Below are positions 7,705-16,642 of a DNA stretch of 64,000 nucleotides, one piece after another. The notes beneath the pieces were generated by a model. That model had not been told where the DNA came from and did not search any database. It saw nothing but the letters and a program-made list of their open reading frames with translations. This DNA comes from Pseudomonadota bacterium (GTDB taxonomy: Bacteria > Pseudomonadota > Alphaproteobacteria > Rhizobiales > Hyphomicrobiaceae): the NCBI GenBank assembly GCA_023412805.1, contig JAEZRM010000064.1, positions 186,001 through 250,000 of the forward strand. The letters are read 5' to 3'. The translations under genes were made by a program, and so were the position numbers. Each line of letters begins with the position of its first letter. Position 1 is the stretch's first letter.

Positions 7705-10665
7705 ATGTCTCGCCAGGAATCCAACCAAGCCTTTGCCCTCACTTCCTTTTTGAATGGCGTGAACGCCGCCTACATCGAGGAGATGCAGGCTCAGTACGAG
7801 CGCAATCCGGGTTCGGTCAGCGATCAGTGGCGGCTGTTCTTTCAGAGCCTTCAAGAAGAGCAGGCACGCCATGCGGCAGAAGACAACGGGAATGGTGGTC
7901 CGTCTTGGGGGCGCACCCTCGATGAGCTGCAGGCGCCGGGTGAGCTCGTCGCGGCTCTGACATCGGATTTCGGTGCGACCGAGCGGGAAGTAAGCGCGAA
8001 GATCGGCCAGCGGGCCCAGACGCTCGGCTATGAGCTATCGCCTGCCGCCTCATATCGCGCGACGCAGGACAGCCTCCGCGCGCTGATGCTCATCCGGGCC
8101 TATCGCGTCATGGGCCACCTCGCCGCCGACCTCGATCCTCTCGGCATCAGCGAGCGCAAGATCCACAAGGAGCTGCGCCCCGAGACCTACGGCTTCACCG
8201 ATGCCGATCTCGACCGCCCGATCTTCATCGACAAGGTGCTCGGTCTCGAGACGGCGACCATGCGCCAGATCCTGCGCATCCTGCGCCGCACGTACTGCCG
8301 CCAGATCGGCGTCGAGTTCATGCACATCACGAGCCCCCTGCAGAAGGCATGGCTGCAGGAGCGCATCGAGGGCCAGGACAAAGAGATTACGTTCACGCCC
8401 GAGGGCAAGCGCGCGATCCTCAACAAGCTGATCGAGTCGGAGTCCTTCGAGACCTTCGCCGACGTGAAGTACACGGGCACGAAGCGCTTCGGCCTGAACG
8501 GCGGCGAGGCCATGATTCCCGCCCTCGAACAGATCATCAAGCGTGGCGGTCAGCTCGGCGTGAAGGAGATCGTCTTCGGCATGGCGCACCGCGGGCGCCT
8601 GAACGTGCTCGCGAGCGTGATGGACAAGCCGCTGCGCGCCATCTTCAACGAGTTCAAGGGTGGCTCATTCAAGCCGGACGATGTCGAAGGCTCGGGTGAC
8701 GTGAAGTACCACCTTGGTGCTTCCTCTGATCGCGAGTTCGATCAAAATAAAGTCCATCTCTCGCTCACGGCCAACCCCTCGCATCTGGAGATCGTCGATC
8801 CGGTCGTGCTCGGCAAGGTGCGCGCCAAGCAGGATCAGCACGGCTGTAAGCCGGGCGAGCGCGGCGCGGTCCTGCCGCTGCTCATTCACGGCGACGCGGC
8901 TTTTGCCGGTCAGGGCGTGGTCGCGGAATGCTTCGGCCTCTCGGGTCTCAAAGGACATCGTACGGGCGGCTCGATCCATTTCATCATCAACAACCAGATC
9001 GGCTTCACGACAAACCCGCGCTATTCGCGCTCGTCGCCGTACTGCACTGACGTCGCAAAGATGGTCGAGGCGCCGATCTTCCACGTGAACGGCGACAATC
9101 CGGAAGCCGTCGTGCACGTCGCCAAGATCGCGACCGAGTTCCGCCAGCGCTTTCAGAAGCCGGTCGTCATCGACATGGTCTGCTACCGCCGCTATGGACA
9201 CAACGAGTCCGACGAGCCGGCGTTCACGCAGCCGCTCATGTATCGCAAGATCCGCTCGCACGCGACGACGTCGCAGATCTACGCGAAACAGCTCATCGAG
9301 CAAGGCGTTGTCTCAGCCGAGGACGAGACGGCGCTGCGCCAACAGAACCGCGCGCGCCTCGATGACGAGATGGCCGCCGCTGAAAGCTACAAGCCGAACA
9401 AGGCCGACTGGCTCGATGGCCGCTGGTCGGACATCGGCTTCGCGGACGACGAAGCACGGCGCGGTAATACAGGTGTCGAGATCGATGTGCTGCGCGACGT
9501 AGGCCGTCGCATCACCAGCATTCCGCAGGATTTCAACGCCCACAAGACGATCCAGCGCCTGCTCGATCGCCGTCGCGAGATGGTCGAGAGTGGCGAGGGT
9601 ATCGACTGGGCCATGGCCGAGCATCTCGCCTTCGGCACCCTGCTCAAGGAGCGCTTCCCGGTCCGTCTCTCGGGCCAGGATGTCGAGCGCGGCACGTTCT
9701 CGCAGCGCCACTCCGTGCTGATCGACCAGGAGAGCGAGCGCCGCTACACGCCGCTCAAGTACGTCGCGCCGGATCAAGGCCGCTTCGAGGTCATCAACTC
9801 GATGCTCTCGGAAGAAGCGGTGCTTGGCTTCGAGTACGGCTACACGCTGTCCGAACCCATGGCGCTCACGATGTGGGAAGCGCAGTTCGGGGACTTCGCG
9901 AACGGCGCGCAGGTCGTGTTCGATCAGTTTCTCTCATCGGGTGAGCGCAAGTGGCTGCGCATGTCGGGCCTCGTCTGCCTGCTGCCGCATGGCTACGAGG
10001 GCCAGGGGCCGGAGCACTCCTCCGCTCGCCTGGAGCGCTGGCTGCAGATGTGCGCCGAGGACAACTGGCAGGTGGCGAACTGCTCGACGCCCGCGAACTA
10101 CTTCCACATCCTTCGCCGGCAGCTGCACCGCAAGTTCAGGAAGCCGCTCATCCTGATGACGCCGAAGTCGCTGCTCCGGCACAAGCGCGTCACCTCGCGC
10201 CTCGACGAAATGGGCCCGGGCACGACGTTCCATCGCGTGCTCTGGGATGACGCGCAGTACCGCGAAGGCGAGAAGATCAAGCTTGTCGAGGACAAGAAGA
10301 TCCGCCGCGTCGTGATGTGCTCGGGCAAGGTCTACTACGACCTCTACGAAGCGCGCGAAGCGGCCGGCATCGACGATATCTATCTGCTGCGTGTCGAGCA
10401 GTTCTATCCATTTCCGGCCAAGGCGCTCATGACCGAGCTCTCCCGCTTCTCTGGTGCTGAGATGGTCTGGGCGCAGGAAGAGCCGAAGAACATGGGCGCG
10501 TGGTCGTTCATGGAGCCGAACCTCGAATGGACCCTCGAGCAAATCGAGGCGAAGCATCGGCGCCCGCGCTATGCCGGCCGGCCATCTTCGGCGGCTACTG
10601 CAACGGGTCTCGCCAAGAAGCACTCCGAAGAACAGAAGAATCTAGTCGATCAGGCGCTCCTCTAA
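7705..10665 (+). CDS. sucA: 2-oxoglutarate dehydrogenase E1 component
   Basis: Thiamine-diphosphate-dependent decarboxylase of the 2-oxoglutarate dehydrogenase complex; 986 residues, as expected for SucA. The N-terminal segment (FLNGVNAAYIEEMQAQYERNP) is the E2-binding tail; the TPP/Mg region shows GAVLPLLIHGDAAFAGQGVV and NNQIGFTT, and the conserved YRRYGHNESDEPAFTQPLMY follows. The C-terminal transketolase pyrimidine domain carries the LLPHGYEGQGPEHSSARLER motif. The ATG at 7705 stands behind a weak GGA ribosome site. It would be co-transcribed with sucB, but the two are separated by 231 bases filled with hairpins, unlike the compact junction normally seen. Confidence 0.96.
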   Translation: MSRQESNQAFALTSFLNGVNAAYIEEMQAQYERNPGSVSDQWRLFFQSLQEEQARHAAEDNGNGGPSWGRTLDELQAPGELVAALTSDFGATEREVSAKIGQRAQTLGYELSPAASYRATQDSLRALMLIRAYRVMGHLAADLDPLGISERKIHKELRPETYGFTDADLDRPIFIDKVLGLETATMRQILRILRRTYCRQIGVEFMHITSPLQKAWLQERIEGQDKEITFTPEGKRAILNKLIESESFETFADVKYTGTKRFGLNGGEAMIPALEQIIKRGGQLGVKEIVFGMAHRGRLNVLASVMDKPLRAIFNEFKGGSFKPDDVEGSGDVKYHLGASSDREFDQNKVHLSLTANPSHLEIVDPVVLGKVRAKQDQHGCKPGERGAVLPLLIHGDAAFAGQGVVAECFGLSGLKGHRTGGSIHFIINNQIGFTTNPRYSRSSPYCTDVAKMVEAPIFHVNGDNPEAVVHVAKIATEFRQRFQKPVVIDMVCYRRYGHNESDEPAFTQPLMYRKIRSHATTSQIYAKQLIEQGVVSAEDETALRQQNRARLDDEMAAAESYKPNKADWLDGRWSDIGFADDEARRGNTGVEIDVLRDVGRRITSIPQDFNAHKTIQRLLDRRREMVESGEGIDWAMAEHLAFGTLLKERFPVRLSGQDVERGTFSQRHSVLIDQESERRYTPLKYVAPDQGRFEVINSMLSEEAVLGFEYGYTLSEPMALTMWEAQFGDFANGAQVVFDQFLSSGERKWLRMSGLVCLLPHGYEGQGPEHSSARLERWLQMCAEDNWQVANCSTPANYFHILRRQLHRKFRKPLILMTPKSLLRHKRVTSRLDEMGPGTTFHRVLWDDAQYREGEKIKLVEDKKIRRVVMCSGKVYYDLYEAREAAGIDDIYLLRVEQFYPFPAKALMTELSRFSGAEMVWAQEEPKNMGAWSFMEPNLEWTLEQIEAKHRRPRYAGRPSSAATATGLAKKHSEEQKNLVDQALL

Positions 10666-10730
10666 GGTACGTGCGCCTGAACAGGGAAAAACTTGCGCGG
10701 CCGATCCGCGGCCGCGATGAAGGGCAGATC

Positions 10731-10804
10731 GAGTGTGATGATCGAGAAATTCGCCAGTGCGTGCGGTATAGTCCGGAGCGAATTTCTCGATCTGAATCAC
10801 ACTC
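10731..10804. repeat. Bipartite palindromic element 1
   Basis: The left arm 10731-10754 and the right arm 10778-10804 are exact reverse complements except that the right arm has three extra bases (tca). Each arm consists of a 9-base block (gagtgtgat) and a 15-base block (gatcgagaaattcgc); the spacer is 23 bases (10755-10777). An RNA copy would form a stem of 24 pairs with one 3-base bulge. It is related to the element at 10819-10896: both arms follow AGTGT...GAT...GAA.TTCGC. No transposase or target duplication is visible. Confidence 0.9.
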
Positions 10805-10818
10805 GCAGATTCATAATT

Positions 10819-10896
10819 CTAGTGTCCCTTTTGATTCCGAAGTTCGCTAGGGACACCAGCATCGAGATCAGGCGAACTTCGGAATCGGGACACTAG
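10819..10896. repeat. Bipartite palindromic element 2, ending at the sucB start codon
   Basis: The left arm 10819-10847 and right arm 10872-10896 are exact reverse complements except for four extra T in the left arm (10829-10832). Each arm has a 10-base block (ctagtgtccc) and a 15-base block (gattccgaagttcgc); the spacer 10848-10871 is 24 bases and contains a further partial copy of the outer block (gggacacc). The right arm's last base is 10896 and the sucB ATG starts at 10897. Architecture, arm length and spacer length match element 1, with diverged sequence. Confidence 0.9.
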
Positions 10897-12186
10897 ATGG
10901 CGATCGATATCAAGGTGCCGACGCTCGGCGAATCCGTGACCGAGGCGACGCTTGCCAAGTGGTTCAAGAAGGCGGGCGAGGAGGTCGCCGTCGACGAGCC
11001 GCTGTGCGAGCTCGAAACGGACAAGGTGACCGTCGAGGTATCGGCGCCGGCGAACGGCGTGCTCGCGGAACTGGCTGTGGACGAGGGTGCGACTGTCGCC
11101 GTCGGCACGGTGATCGGGCGCCTCAATGAAGGTGGCGCGCCGGCAAAAGCGGCAACACCAGCCAAGGCCGCGCCTGCGGCTGCCGCGGCAGCGCCGAAGG
11201 CCGATGCCAAGGCGCCGCCGAAAGCTGCCCCGGCTTCATCGGGACCAGCCATGTCGCCCTCTCCGGCGGCCGGTAAGCTCATGAAGGAAAAGGGCCTCGC
11301 CGAGAACGACGTGGCGGGCTCGGGCAGGCGCGGTCAGGTGCTCAAGGAAGATGTGCTCGCCGCTGAAGCGCGGCCCAAGGCAGATGCGGCGCCCGCTGCT
11401 GCCGCATCCGCGGCGGTCGCCTATGCGCCATCCGTCCCAGCCGTCGCGCCGCAGCAGATGCGCCTCCCCTCCGCGCCGAACGACGAGTCGCGCGAGGAAC
11501 GCGTGCGCATGACGCGTCTGCGCCAGACCATTGCGCGGCGTCTCAAGGATGCGCAGAACACGGCGGCCATGCTCACCACGTTCAACGACGTGGACATGAG
11601 CGCGGTCATGGCCATGCGCAACCAGTACAAGGACCTGTTCGAGAAGCGCCACGGCGTGAAGCTCGGCTTCATGAGCTTCTTCGTGAAGGCGTGCATCCAG
11701 GCGCTGAAGGAAATCCCGGCGGTCAACGCAGAGATCGACGGCGCCGATGTCATCTACAAGAATTACTATCACATCGGTGTTGCCGTCGGCACGGAGAAGG
11801 GCCTCGTTGTCCCCGTCGTGCGCGAAGCGGATCGCATGAACCTGGCCGAGATCGAGGCGAAGATCGCCGAGTTCGGCCGCCGCGCCCGCGACGGCAAGCT
11901 CTCGATCGACGAGATGCAGGGCGGTACGTTCACGATCTCCAATGGCGGCGTGTACGGCTCGCTCATGTCGACGCCGATCCTCAATGCGCCGCAGTCCGGC
12001 ATTCTGGGTATGCACAAGATCGAGGAGCGCGCAGTGGTGCGGAACGGCCAGATCGTCATCCGCCCGATGATGTATCTCGCGCTCAGCTACGATCACCGCA
12101 TCGTCGATGGCCGCGAGGCCGTGACCTTCCTCGTGCGCGTCAAGGAATGCCTTGAGGATCCGCAGCGGTTCGTGCTGGAGCTTTGA
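10897..12186 (+). CDS. sucB: Dihydrolipoyllysine-residue succinyltransferase (2-oxoglutarate dehydrogenase E2)
   Basis: Core acyltransferase of the 2-oxoglutarate dehydrogenase complex, 429 residues. Domains in order: one lipoyl domain (residues 1-76; lipoyl lysine 43 in ETDKVTVEV), an Ala/Pro/Lys linker, the E3/E1-binding domain (about 126-160, SPAAGKLMKEKGL...GSGRRGQVLKEDVL), a second linker, and the catalytic domain with the C-terminal DHRIVDG motif (His 400, Asp 404). The ATG at 10897 is required for a full lipoyl domain, yet no normal Shine-Dalgarno sequence precedes it: the preceding 25 bases are the right arm of palindromic element 2. Confidence 0.96.
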   Translation: MAIDIKVPTLGESVTEATLAKWFKKAGEEVAVDEPLCELETDKVTVEVSAPANGVLAELAVDEGATVAVGTVIGRLNEGGAPAKAATPAKAAPAAAAAAPKADAKAPPKAAPASSGPAMSPSPAAGKLMKEKGLAENDVAGSGRRGQVLKEDVLAAEARPKADAAPAAAASAAVAYAPSVPAVAPQQMRLPSAPNDESREERVRMTRLRQTIARRLKDAQNTAAMLTTFNDVDMSAVMAMRNQYKDLFEKRHGVKLGFMSFFVKACIQALKEIPAVNAEIDGADVIYKNYYHIGVAVGTEKGLVVPVVREADRMNLAEIEAKIAEFGRRARDGKLSIDEMQGGTFTISNGGVYGSLMSTPILNAPQSGILGMHKIEERAVVRNGQIVIRPMMYLALSYDHRIVDGREAVTFLVRVKECLEDPQRFVLEL

Positions 12187-12263
12187 TCCTTCCCACCATC
12201 TTGCCCGGCGCGCAACGTCAACAGGCGGCGCGCCCGCGCTTCACCTGAAAACGTGAGCCTATC

Positions 12264-13667
12264 ATGAGCGCTTCCTTCGATCTTGTCGTCATTGGCACCG
12301 GCCCCGGCGGCTATGTGTGTGCGATCCGCGCGGCCCAGCTCGGCATGAAGGTTGCCGTCGTCGAGAAGCGCGCGACGCACGGTGGAACCTGCCTCAATGT
12401 GGGCTGCATTCCCTCGAAGGCGCTGCTGCACGCGAGCGAGCTCTATCACGAGGCCGGGCACGGCTTCGCCGCCATGGGCATTGATGCCAAGCCGACGTTC
12501 GATCTCGCGCGCATGCAGGCCTACAAGGACGAAGGCGTCAAGGGGAACACAAACGGCATCGAGTTCCTCTTCAAGAAGAACAAGATCACGGCTTATCACG
12601 GTCTCGGCCGCATCGCGGGCGCCGGCAAAGTCGAGGTCGTGCTGACGGCTGGCGGCACCGAGACGCTCGAAGCGAGGAACATCGTTATCGCGACGGGCTC
12701 GGATGTCGCGAAGCTCCCCGGCATCGAGATTGACGAGAAGCAGGTCGTGTCGTCGACGGGCGCGCTCGTGCTCGACAAGGTGCCGGAGAAGCTGCTTGTC
12801 GTCGGCGCGGGTGTGATCGGCCTGGAGCTCGGCAGCGTTTATCGCCGCCTCGGTTCGGAAGTGACGGTCATCGAATTCCTCGACCGCATTCTGCCCGGCA
12901 TGGACCTCGATGTGGCCAAGAGTTTCCAGCGCCTGCTGGCCAAGCAGGGTTTTGCCTTCAAGCTCAGCTCCAAGGTCACGGGGATCACGACGAGCAAGAG
13001 CGGCTGCACCGTCAAGGTCGAGCCTGCCAAGGGCGGCGATGCCGAGGAGATCAGGGCGGACGTGGTGCTCGTTGCGATCGGCCGCGTGCCTTACACGACC
13101 GGCCTCGGTCTCGAAGCGGCAGGCGTGAAACTCGATGAGAGGAAGCGCGTCGCGGTCGACGAGCACTATCAGACGAGTGTTCCCGGCATTTATGCCATCG
13201 GCGATGTCATCACCGGTCCCATGCTCGCGCACAAGGCCGAGGACGAGGGTATCGCCGTCGCGGAGATTCTCGCAGGTCAGGCGGGCCACGTGAACTACGA
13301 CGTCATTCCGAGCGTGATCTACACCGCGCCGGAAGTCGCTTCAGTCGGCAAGACCGAGGAGGAGCTGAAGGCGTTCGGCATTCCCTACAAGATCGGCAAG
13401 TTCCCGTTCACGGCGAACGCACGCGCGAAGGTGAACCGCACGAGCGACGGCTTCGTGAAGGTGCTCGCGGATGCCGCGACGGATCGCATTCTCGGCGTGC
13501 ACATCGTGGGTGCGAATGCCGGCGAGCTGATCGGCGAGGCGACGGTGATCATGGAATTCGGCGGCTCGGCCGAGGATCTGGCCCGTACCTGCCACGCGCA
13601 TCCGACGCTTTCCGAGGCCATCAAGGAAGCAGCTCTCGCCGTCGACAAGCGCCCGATCCATATGTGA
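12264..13667 (+). CDS. lpd: Dihydrolipoyl dehydrogenase (E3)
   Basis: FAD-dependent E3 component that reoxidises dihydrolipoyl groups with NAD+. The 467-residue protein shows the N-terminal FAD motif VVIGTGPGGYVCAIRAAQLG, the redox-active disulfide GGTCLNVGCIPSK (Cys 43 and Cys 48), the NAD-binding motif VVGAGVIGLELGSVYRRLG, the second FAD motif YAIGDVITGPMLAHKA, and the dimer-interface catalytic pair in HAHPTLSEA (His-Pro-Thr-Leu-Ser-Glu). It follows sucB by 77 bases and completes the complex. It converges on the CrtI-like gene with a 15-base gap and no obvious terminator hairpin. Confidence 0.96.
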   Translation: MSASFDLVVIGTGPGGYVCAIRAAQLGMKVAVVEKRATHGGTCLNVGCIPSKALLHASELYHEAGHGFAAMGIDAKPTFDLARMQAYKDEGVKGNTNGIEFLFKKNKITAYHGLGRIAGAGKVEVVLTAGGTETLEARNIVIATGSDVAKLPGIEIDEKQVVSSTGALVLDKVPEKLLVVGAGVIGLELGSVYRRLGSEVTVIEFLDRILPGMDLDVAKSFQRLLAKQGFAFKLSSKVTGITTSKSGCTVKVEPAKGGDAEEIRADVVLVAIGRVPYTTGLGLEAAGVKLDERKRVAVDEHYQTSVPGIYAIGDVITGPMLAHKAEDEGIAVAEILAGQAGHVNYDVIPSVIYTAPEVASVGKTEEELKAFGIPYKIGKFPFTANARAKVNRTSDGFVKVLADAATDRILGVHIVGANAGELIGEATVIMEFGGSAEDLARTCHAHPTLSEAIKEAALAVDKRPIHM

Positions 13668-13682
13668 TCGCGCGGCGACGCG

Positions 13683-15299
13683 CTACTTCCGCCGCCACTT
13701 CGATTTCAGATCGCGAATGATCTCGCGCGCCGCGTTATGACCAGGAACTCCGGTCACGCCGCCGCCTGGATGCGCGCCTGAACCACAGAGATAGAGGCCG
13801 GGCACGGGCAGGCGGTAGTCGGCATGTCCGATCACGGGGCGCGCTGAAAAAAGCTGGTCGAGCGTTAGCTGACCGTGGAATATGTCGCCATCGACGAGGC
13901 CGAAGCGGGTTTCGAGATCGAGTGGCGAGAGCACCTGACGCGCAATCACGGACGCTTGGAAGTTCGGCGCGTGCTTCGTGACCGTATCGATCACGATATC
14001 GGCGAACTGCTCCTTTTCATGCGCATTGGCCCAGGTGCGCGGCGTCGGCAGATGCGGCGCCACATGCTGCACGAAAAGGCTTGCGACGTGCTGGCCCGGC
14101 GGCGCGAGGCTATCGTCGAGTGTCGAGGGGATCAGCATTTCGACGACCGGTTCGCGCGACCATCCCTCGCGGCGCGCATCGAGATAGGCGCGGTCGAGAT
14201 AGTCGATCGTCGGGCCGATGACGATGCCGGCGCCGTGATGATCCTGCTTGTTCGTGCCGGGTCGGCAGAGGAAGTCCGGCAGCTCCGACAGCGCGACGTT
14301 CATGCGGAACGTACCGGAGCCGGTCTTGAAATGCAGAAAGCGATTGCGCAGCTCGGGCGCGAGTGCGTCTTCAGGCACAATCGATCGGAAGAGCAGCTTC
14401 GGCCCGATGCCTGAGGCGACGGCGCGGGCGCGGATTTCCTCGCCGTTCTCCAGTACGACACCGGCAACCCATCCACCGGCCATGCGCAGTTTGGCGACGC
14501 GCGCCTGGGTGCGGATTTCCGCGCCGGCCGCCCGCGCGGATGTCGCGATCGCGTCCGAGATCGCCCCCATGCCGCCGACGGCGTGGCCCCACACGCCCGG
14601 CTTGCCGTTCACTTCGCCGAAGCAATGGTGCAGCAGCACATAGGCCGTGCCCGGCGTGTGCGGTGAGGCATACGCGCCGACAATGCCGTCAAAGGCGAAG
14701 GCTGCCTTCACGATCTCGCTCTCGAACCATTGATCGAGAAAGTCGGCGGCGCTTTTGGCGAACAGATCCGTGACGAGACGCCAGCCTTCCACATCGAGAC
14801 CACGCAGACGCCGCGCAAGACCGGCGTTCCGAACCAGCTCGGCGATGCCGCTGCCGACATTAGGCGGAGTGCGCAACACGAGATCGCGCAGGAGATCTGC
14901 CGCACGTTCGAGCGCGGCGTCATAGGCCGGCAGGCGCTCTGCATCGCGGGCCGAGAACTGCGCAATGGCGTGCTGCCGCTTGGCGAGCCCATAGGGCATG
15001 AGCAGGCCGCGTTCGGCATCGACCGGCCAGAAGTTCGCGACCGGACGCTCGACGACGCGCAAGCCATGGCGCGCGAGTTCGAGGTCGCGGATGACCTTCG
15101 GATTGAGCAGGCTGACGGTGTACGAGGCGACGGAATTGCGGAATCCCGGCGCGAAGCTTTCCGTCACGGCCGCGCCGCCGACGACATCGTGCGCTTCCAG
15201 CACCACGACCTTGAGTCCGGCGCGTGCGAGATAGGCGGCGCAGGTAAGGCCGTTGTGTCCTCCGCCGATGATGGCGACGTCGTAGGTGTGGTCGGTCAT
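13683..15299 (-). CDS. FAD-dependent oxidoreductase of the CrtI/PYROXD2 type
   Basis: A 538-residue flavoprotein of the phytoene desaturase-like amine oxidase superfamily. The N-terminal dinucleotide-binding motif IIGGGHNGLTCAAYLARAG leads into KVVVLEAHDVVGGAAVTE, and the C-terminal FAD-closing segment reads LPVPGLYLCGSGAHPGGGVTG, characteristic of the CrtI/PYROXD2 branch. No other carotenoid genes are adjacent, apart from a distant squalene/phytoene synthase-like gene near 34.3 kb, so a role in carotenoid synthesis is not supported. Substrate unknown. ATG at 15299 gives a complete N-terminus. Confidence 0.82.
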   Translation of the reverse strand: MTDHTYDVAIIGGGHNGLTCAAYLARAGLKVVVLEAHDVVGGAAVTESFAPGFRNSVASYTVSLLNPKVIRDLELARHGLRVVERPVANFWPVDAERGLLMPYGLAKRQHAIAQFSARDAERLPAYDAALERAADLLRDLVLRTPPNVGSGIAELVRNAGLARRLRGLDVEGWRLVTDLFAKSAADFLDQWFESEIVKAAFAFDGIVGAYASPHTPGTAYVLLHHCFGEVNGKPGVWGHAVGGMGAISDAIATSARAAGAEIRTQARVAKLRMAGGWVAGVVLENGEEIRARAVASGIGPKLLFRSIVPEDALAPELRNRFLHFKTGSGTFRMNVALSELPDFLCRPGTNKQDHHGAGIVIGPTIDYLDRAYLDARREGWSREPVVEMLIPSTLDDSLAPPGQHVASLFVQHVAPHLPTPRTWANAHEKEQFADIVIDTVTKHAPNFQASVIARQVLSPLDLETRFGLVDGDIFHGQLTLDQLFSARPVIGHADYRLPVPGLYLCGSGAHPGGGVTGVPGHNAAREIIRDLKSKWRRK

Positions 15300-15353
15300 G
15301 TGCGCGTGCTTTCTCCTGGCCGAGTGTCAGCAGGAATCGCGCCCAGAAACAAC

Positions 15354-15381
15354 AAGGTCCTCCCAGTTACGGAAGGACCTT
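15354..15381. repeat. Hairpin between divergent genes
   Basis: An 8-bp perfect stem (aaggtcct, 15354-15361, with aggacctt, 15374-15381) around a 12-base loop lies in the 336-base gap between the CrtI-like gene and the 2-hydroxyacid dehydrogenase. The rest of that gap shows nothing gene-like. Whether it is an operator or a chance palindrome is not decidable here. Confidence 0.4.
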
Positions 15382-15635
15382 CCTGCCCGAATTCGCCACG
15401 CACTCGGCCCCGCACCAAGTGCCCATCGGGCCCTCACGCGGCGATCGATATGCTCAATTAACCATAATCGCTGCGACGCGCGCAACCGGCGTGAGCGCGG
15501 GGCGCTGCGCATGCCGAAAAATGCGGCGGTTAGGAGTTTTGCTCAAGGGTTGTCACCCTATGGTGGCGGTGCGATGCTCAAGGCTCCATCTCATGGCCAA
15601 TCGGGCCTTCATTTCCCAGGAGCCGAACTCTTTCC

Positions 15636-16604
15636 ATGTCGAAGCCCGCAATCATTTCAACCGGCTGGATGATGCCGCTCGTCACCCGCCAGATCGACGA
15701 AGCCTTCGAGGTTCACTGGCTGAACAAGGTTTCCGACTGGGATCGCCTGTTCGCCGAGGTCGGGTCGCGCATCGAGGGTGTGTGTACGGGCGCGCTGACC
15801 AACGTCCCGACCACCGCTGACATGATCAAGCGGATGCCCAACCTGAAGATCATCAGCAATTACGGCGTCGGCTATGACAGCATCGACGTGCCGGCGGCCA
15901 AAGCGCAGGGCATCGTCATTACGCATACGCCGGAGGTGCTGAACGAGGAGGTCGCCGACATGGCGGTCGGCTTGCTCATCTCGACCGTGCGCGAGTTCAA
16001 CTATGCCGAGGCCTATCTCCGCTCGGGCGACTGGAGCAAAGGCGAATTTCGCTACACCGCCTCGCTGCGTGATCGTCATGTCGGCATGATCGGCTTCGGG
16101 CGCATCGGCAAGGCGATCGGTCGCCGGCTCGAGGGCTTCGGCATGCCGATCAGCTACTTCGGCCGCAAGAAGCAGGCGGATGTACCCTATCCCTTCTACG
16201 ATGATCTCGTTGCCATGGCGCGGGACGTGGATACGCTGATCGCAATTCTGCCGGGTGGTCCGGCGACGCAAGGGCTCATCAACACGGCCGTGCTTGAAGC
16301 GCTCGGGCCTCGCGGCATCGTCATCAATGTCGCGCGTGGTTCCGTCGTCAATGAGCCGGACCTGATCGCCGCACTGAAGAACCGCACGATCCATAGCGCC
16401 GGGCTCGACGTGTACCTCAACGAGCCGAAGATCGATCCGGCGTTCCTGGATCTCGACAACGTGACGTTGCTGCCGCATGTCGGCTCCGGCTCGCAGTTCA
16501 CGCGCGACAAGATGGGCCAGCTCACGGTCGACAATCTGCTCGCCTACAAGGAACGCAAGCCGCCGCTGACGCCGACGCCGGATACGCCCTTCAAGGGGTG
16601 GTGA
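15636..16604 (+). CDS. D-isomer-specific 2-hydroxyacid dehydrogenase (glyoxylate/hydroxypyruvate reductase-like)
   Basis: A 322-residue NAD(P)H-dependent dehydrogenase reducing 2-oxoacids such as glyoxylate or hydroxypyruvate. The nucleotide-binding motif GMIGFGRIGKAIGRRLEGFG is at about residues 150-169. The catalytic trio is visible: Arg in INVARGSVV, Glu in YLNEPKIDP, and His in LLPHVGSGS. The ATG at 15636 follows CAGGAG by 11 bases. It stands alone, followed by a composite palindromic repeat that separates it from the convergent DUF1192 gene. The GhrB-like assignment is by overall resemblance; exact substrate is inferred. Confidence 0.85.
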   Translation: MSKPAIISTGWMMPLVTRQIDEAFEVHWLNKVSDWDRLFAEVGSRIEGVCTGALTNVPTTADMIKRMPNLKIISNYGVGYDSIDVPAAKAQGIVITHTPEVLNEEVADMAVGLLISTVREFNYAEAYLRSGDWSKGEFRYTASLRDRHVGMIGFGRIGKAIGRRLEGFGMPISYFGRKKQADVPYPFYDDLVAMARDVDTLIAILPGGPATQGLINTAVLEALGPRGIVINVARGSVVNEPDLIAALKNRTIHSAGLDVYLNEPKIDPAFLDLDNVTLLPHVGSGSQFTRDKMGQLTVDNLLAYKERKPPLTPTPDTPFKGW

Positions 16605-16642
16605 GGCTGAAGGGGCGAACGGTGCCGCATACTCTACAGGTC

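Larger units (their letters stand above)
10666..10896 (+). other. sucA-sucB intergenic region made almost wholly of hairpins
   Basis: Three successive inverted repeats occupy this 231-base gap: a 7-bp stem at 10696-10702/10710-10716 and two large bipartite palindromes at 10731-10804 and 10819-10896 (listed separately). A 91-base reading frame continuing sucA-side sequence into the elements is not gene-like. Transcription from sucA into sucB would have to pass all three structures. Confidence 0.8.
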
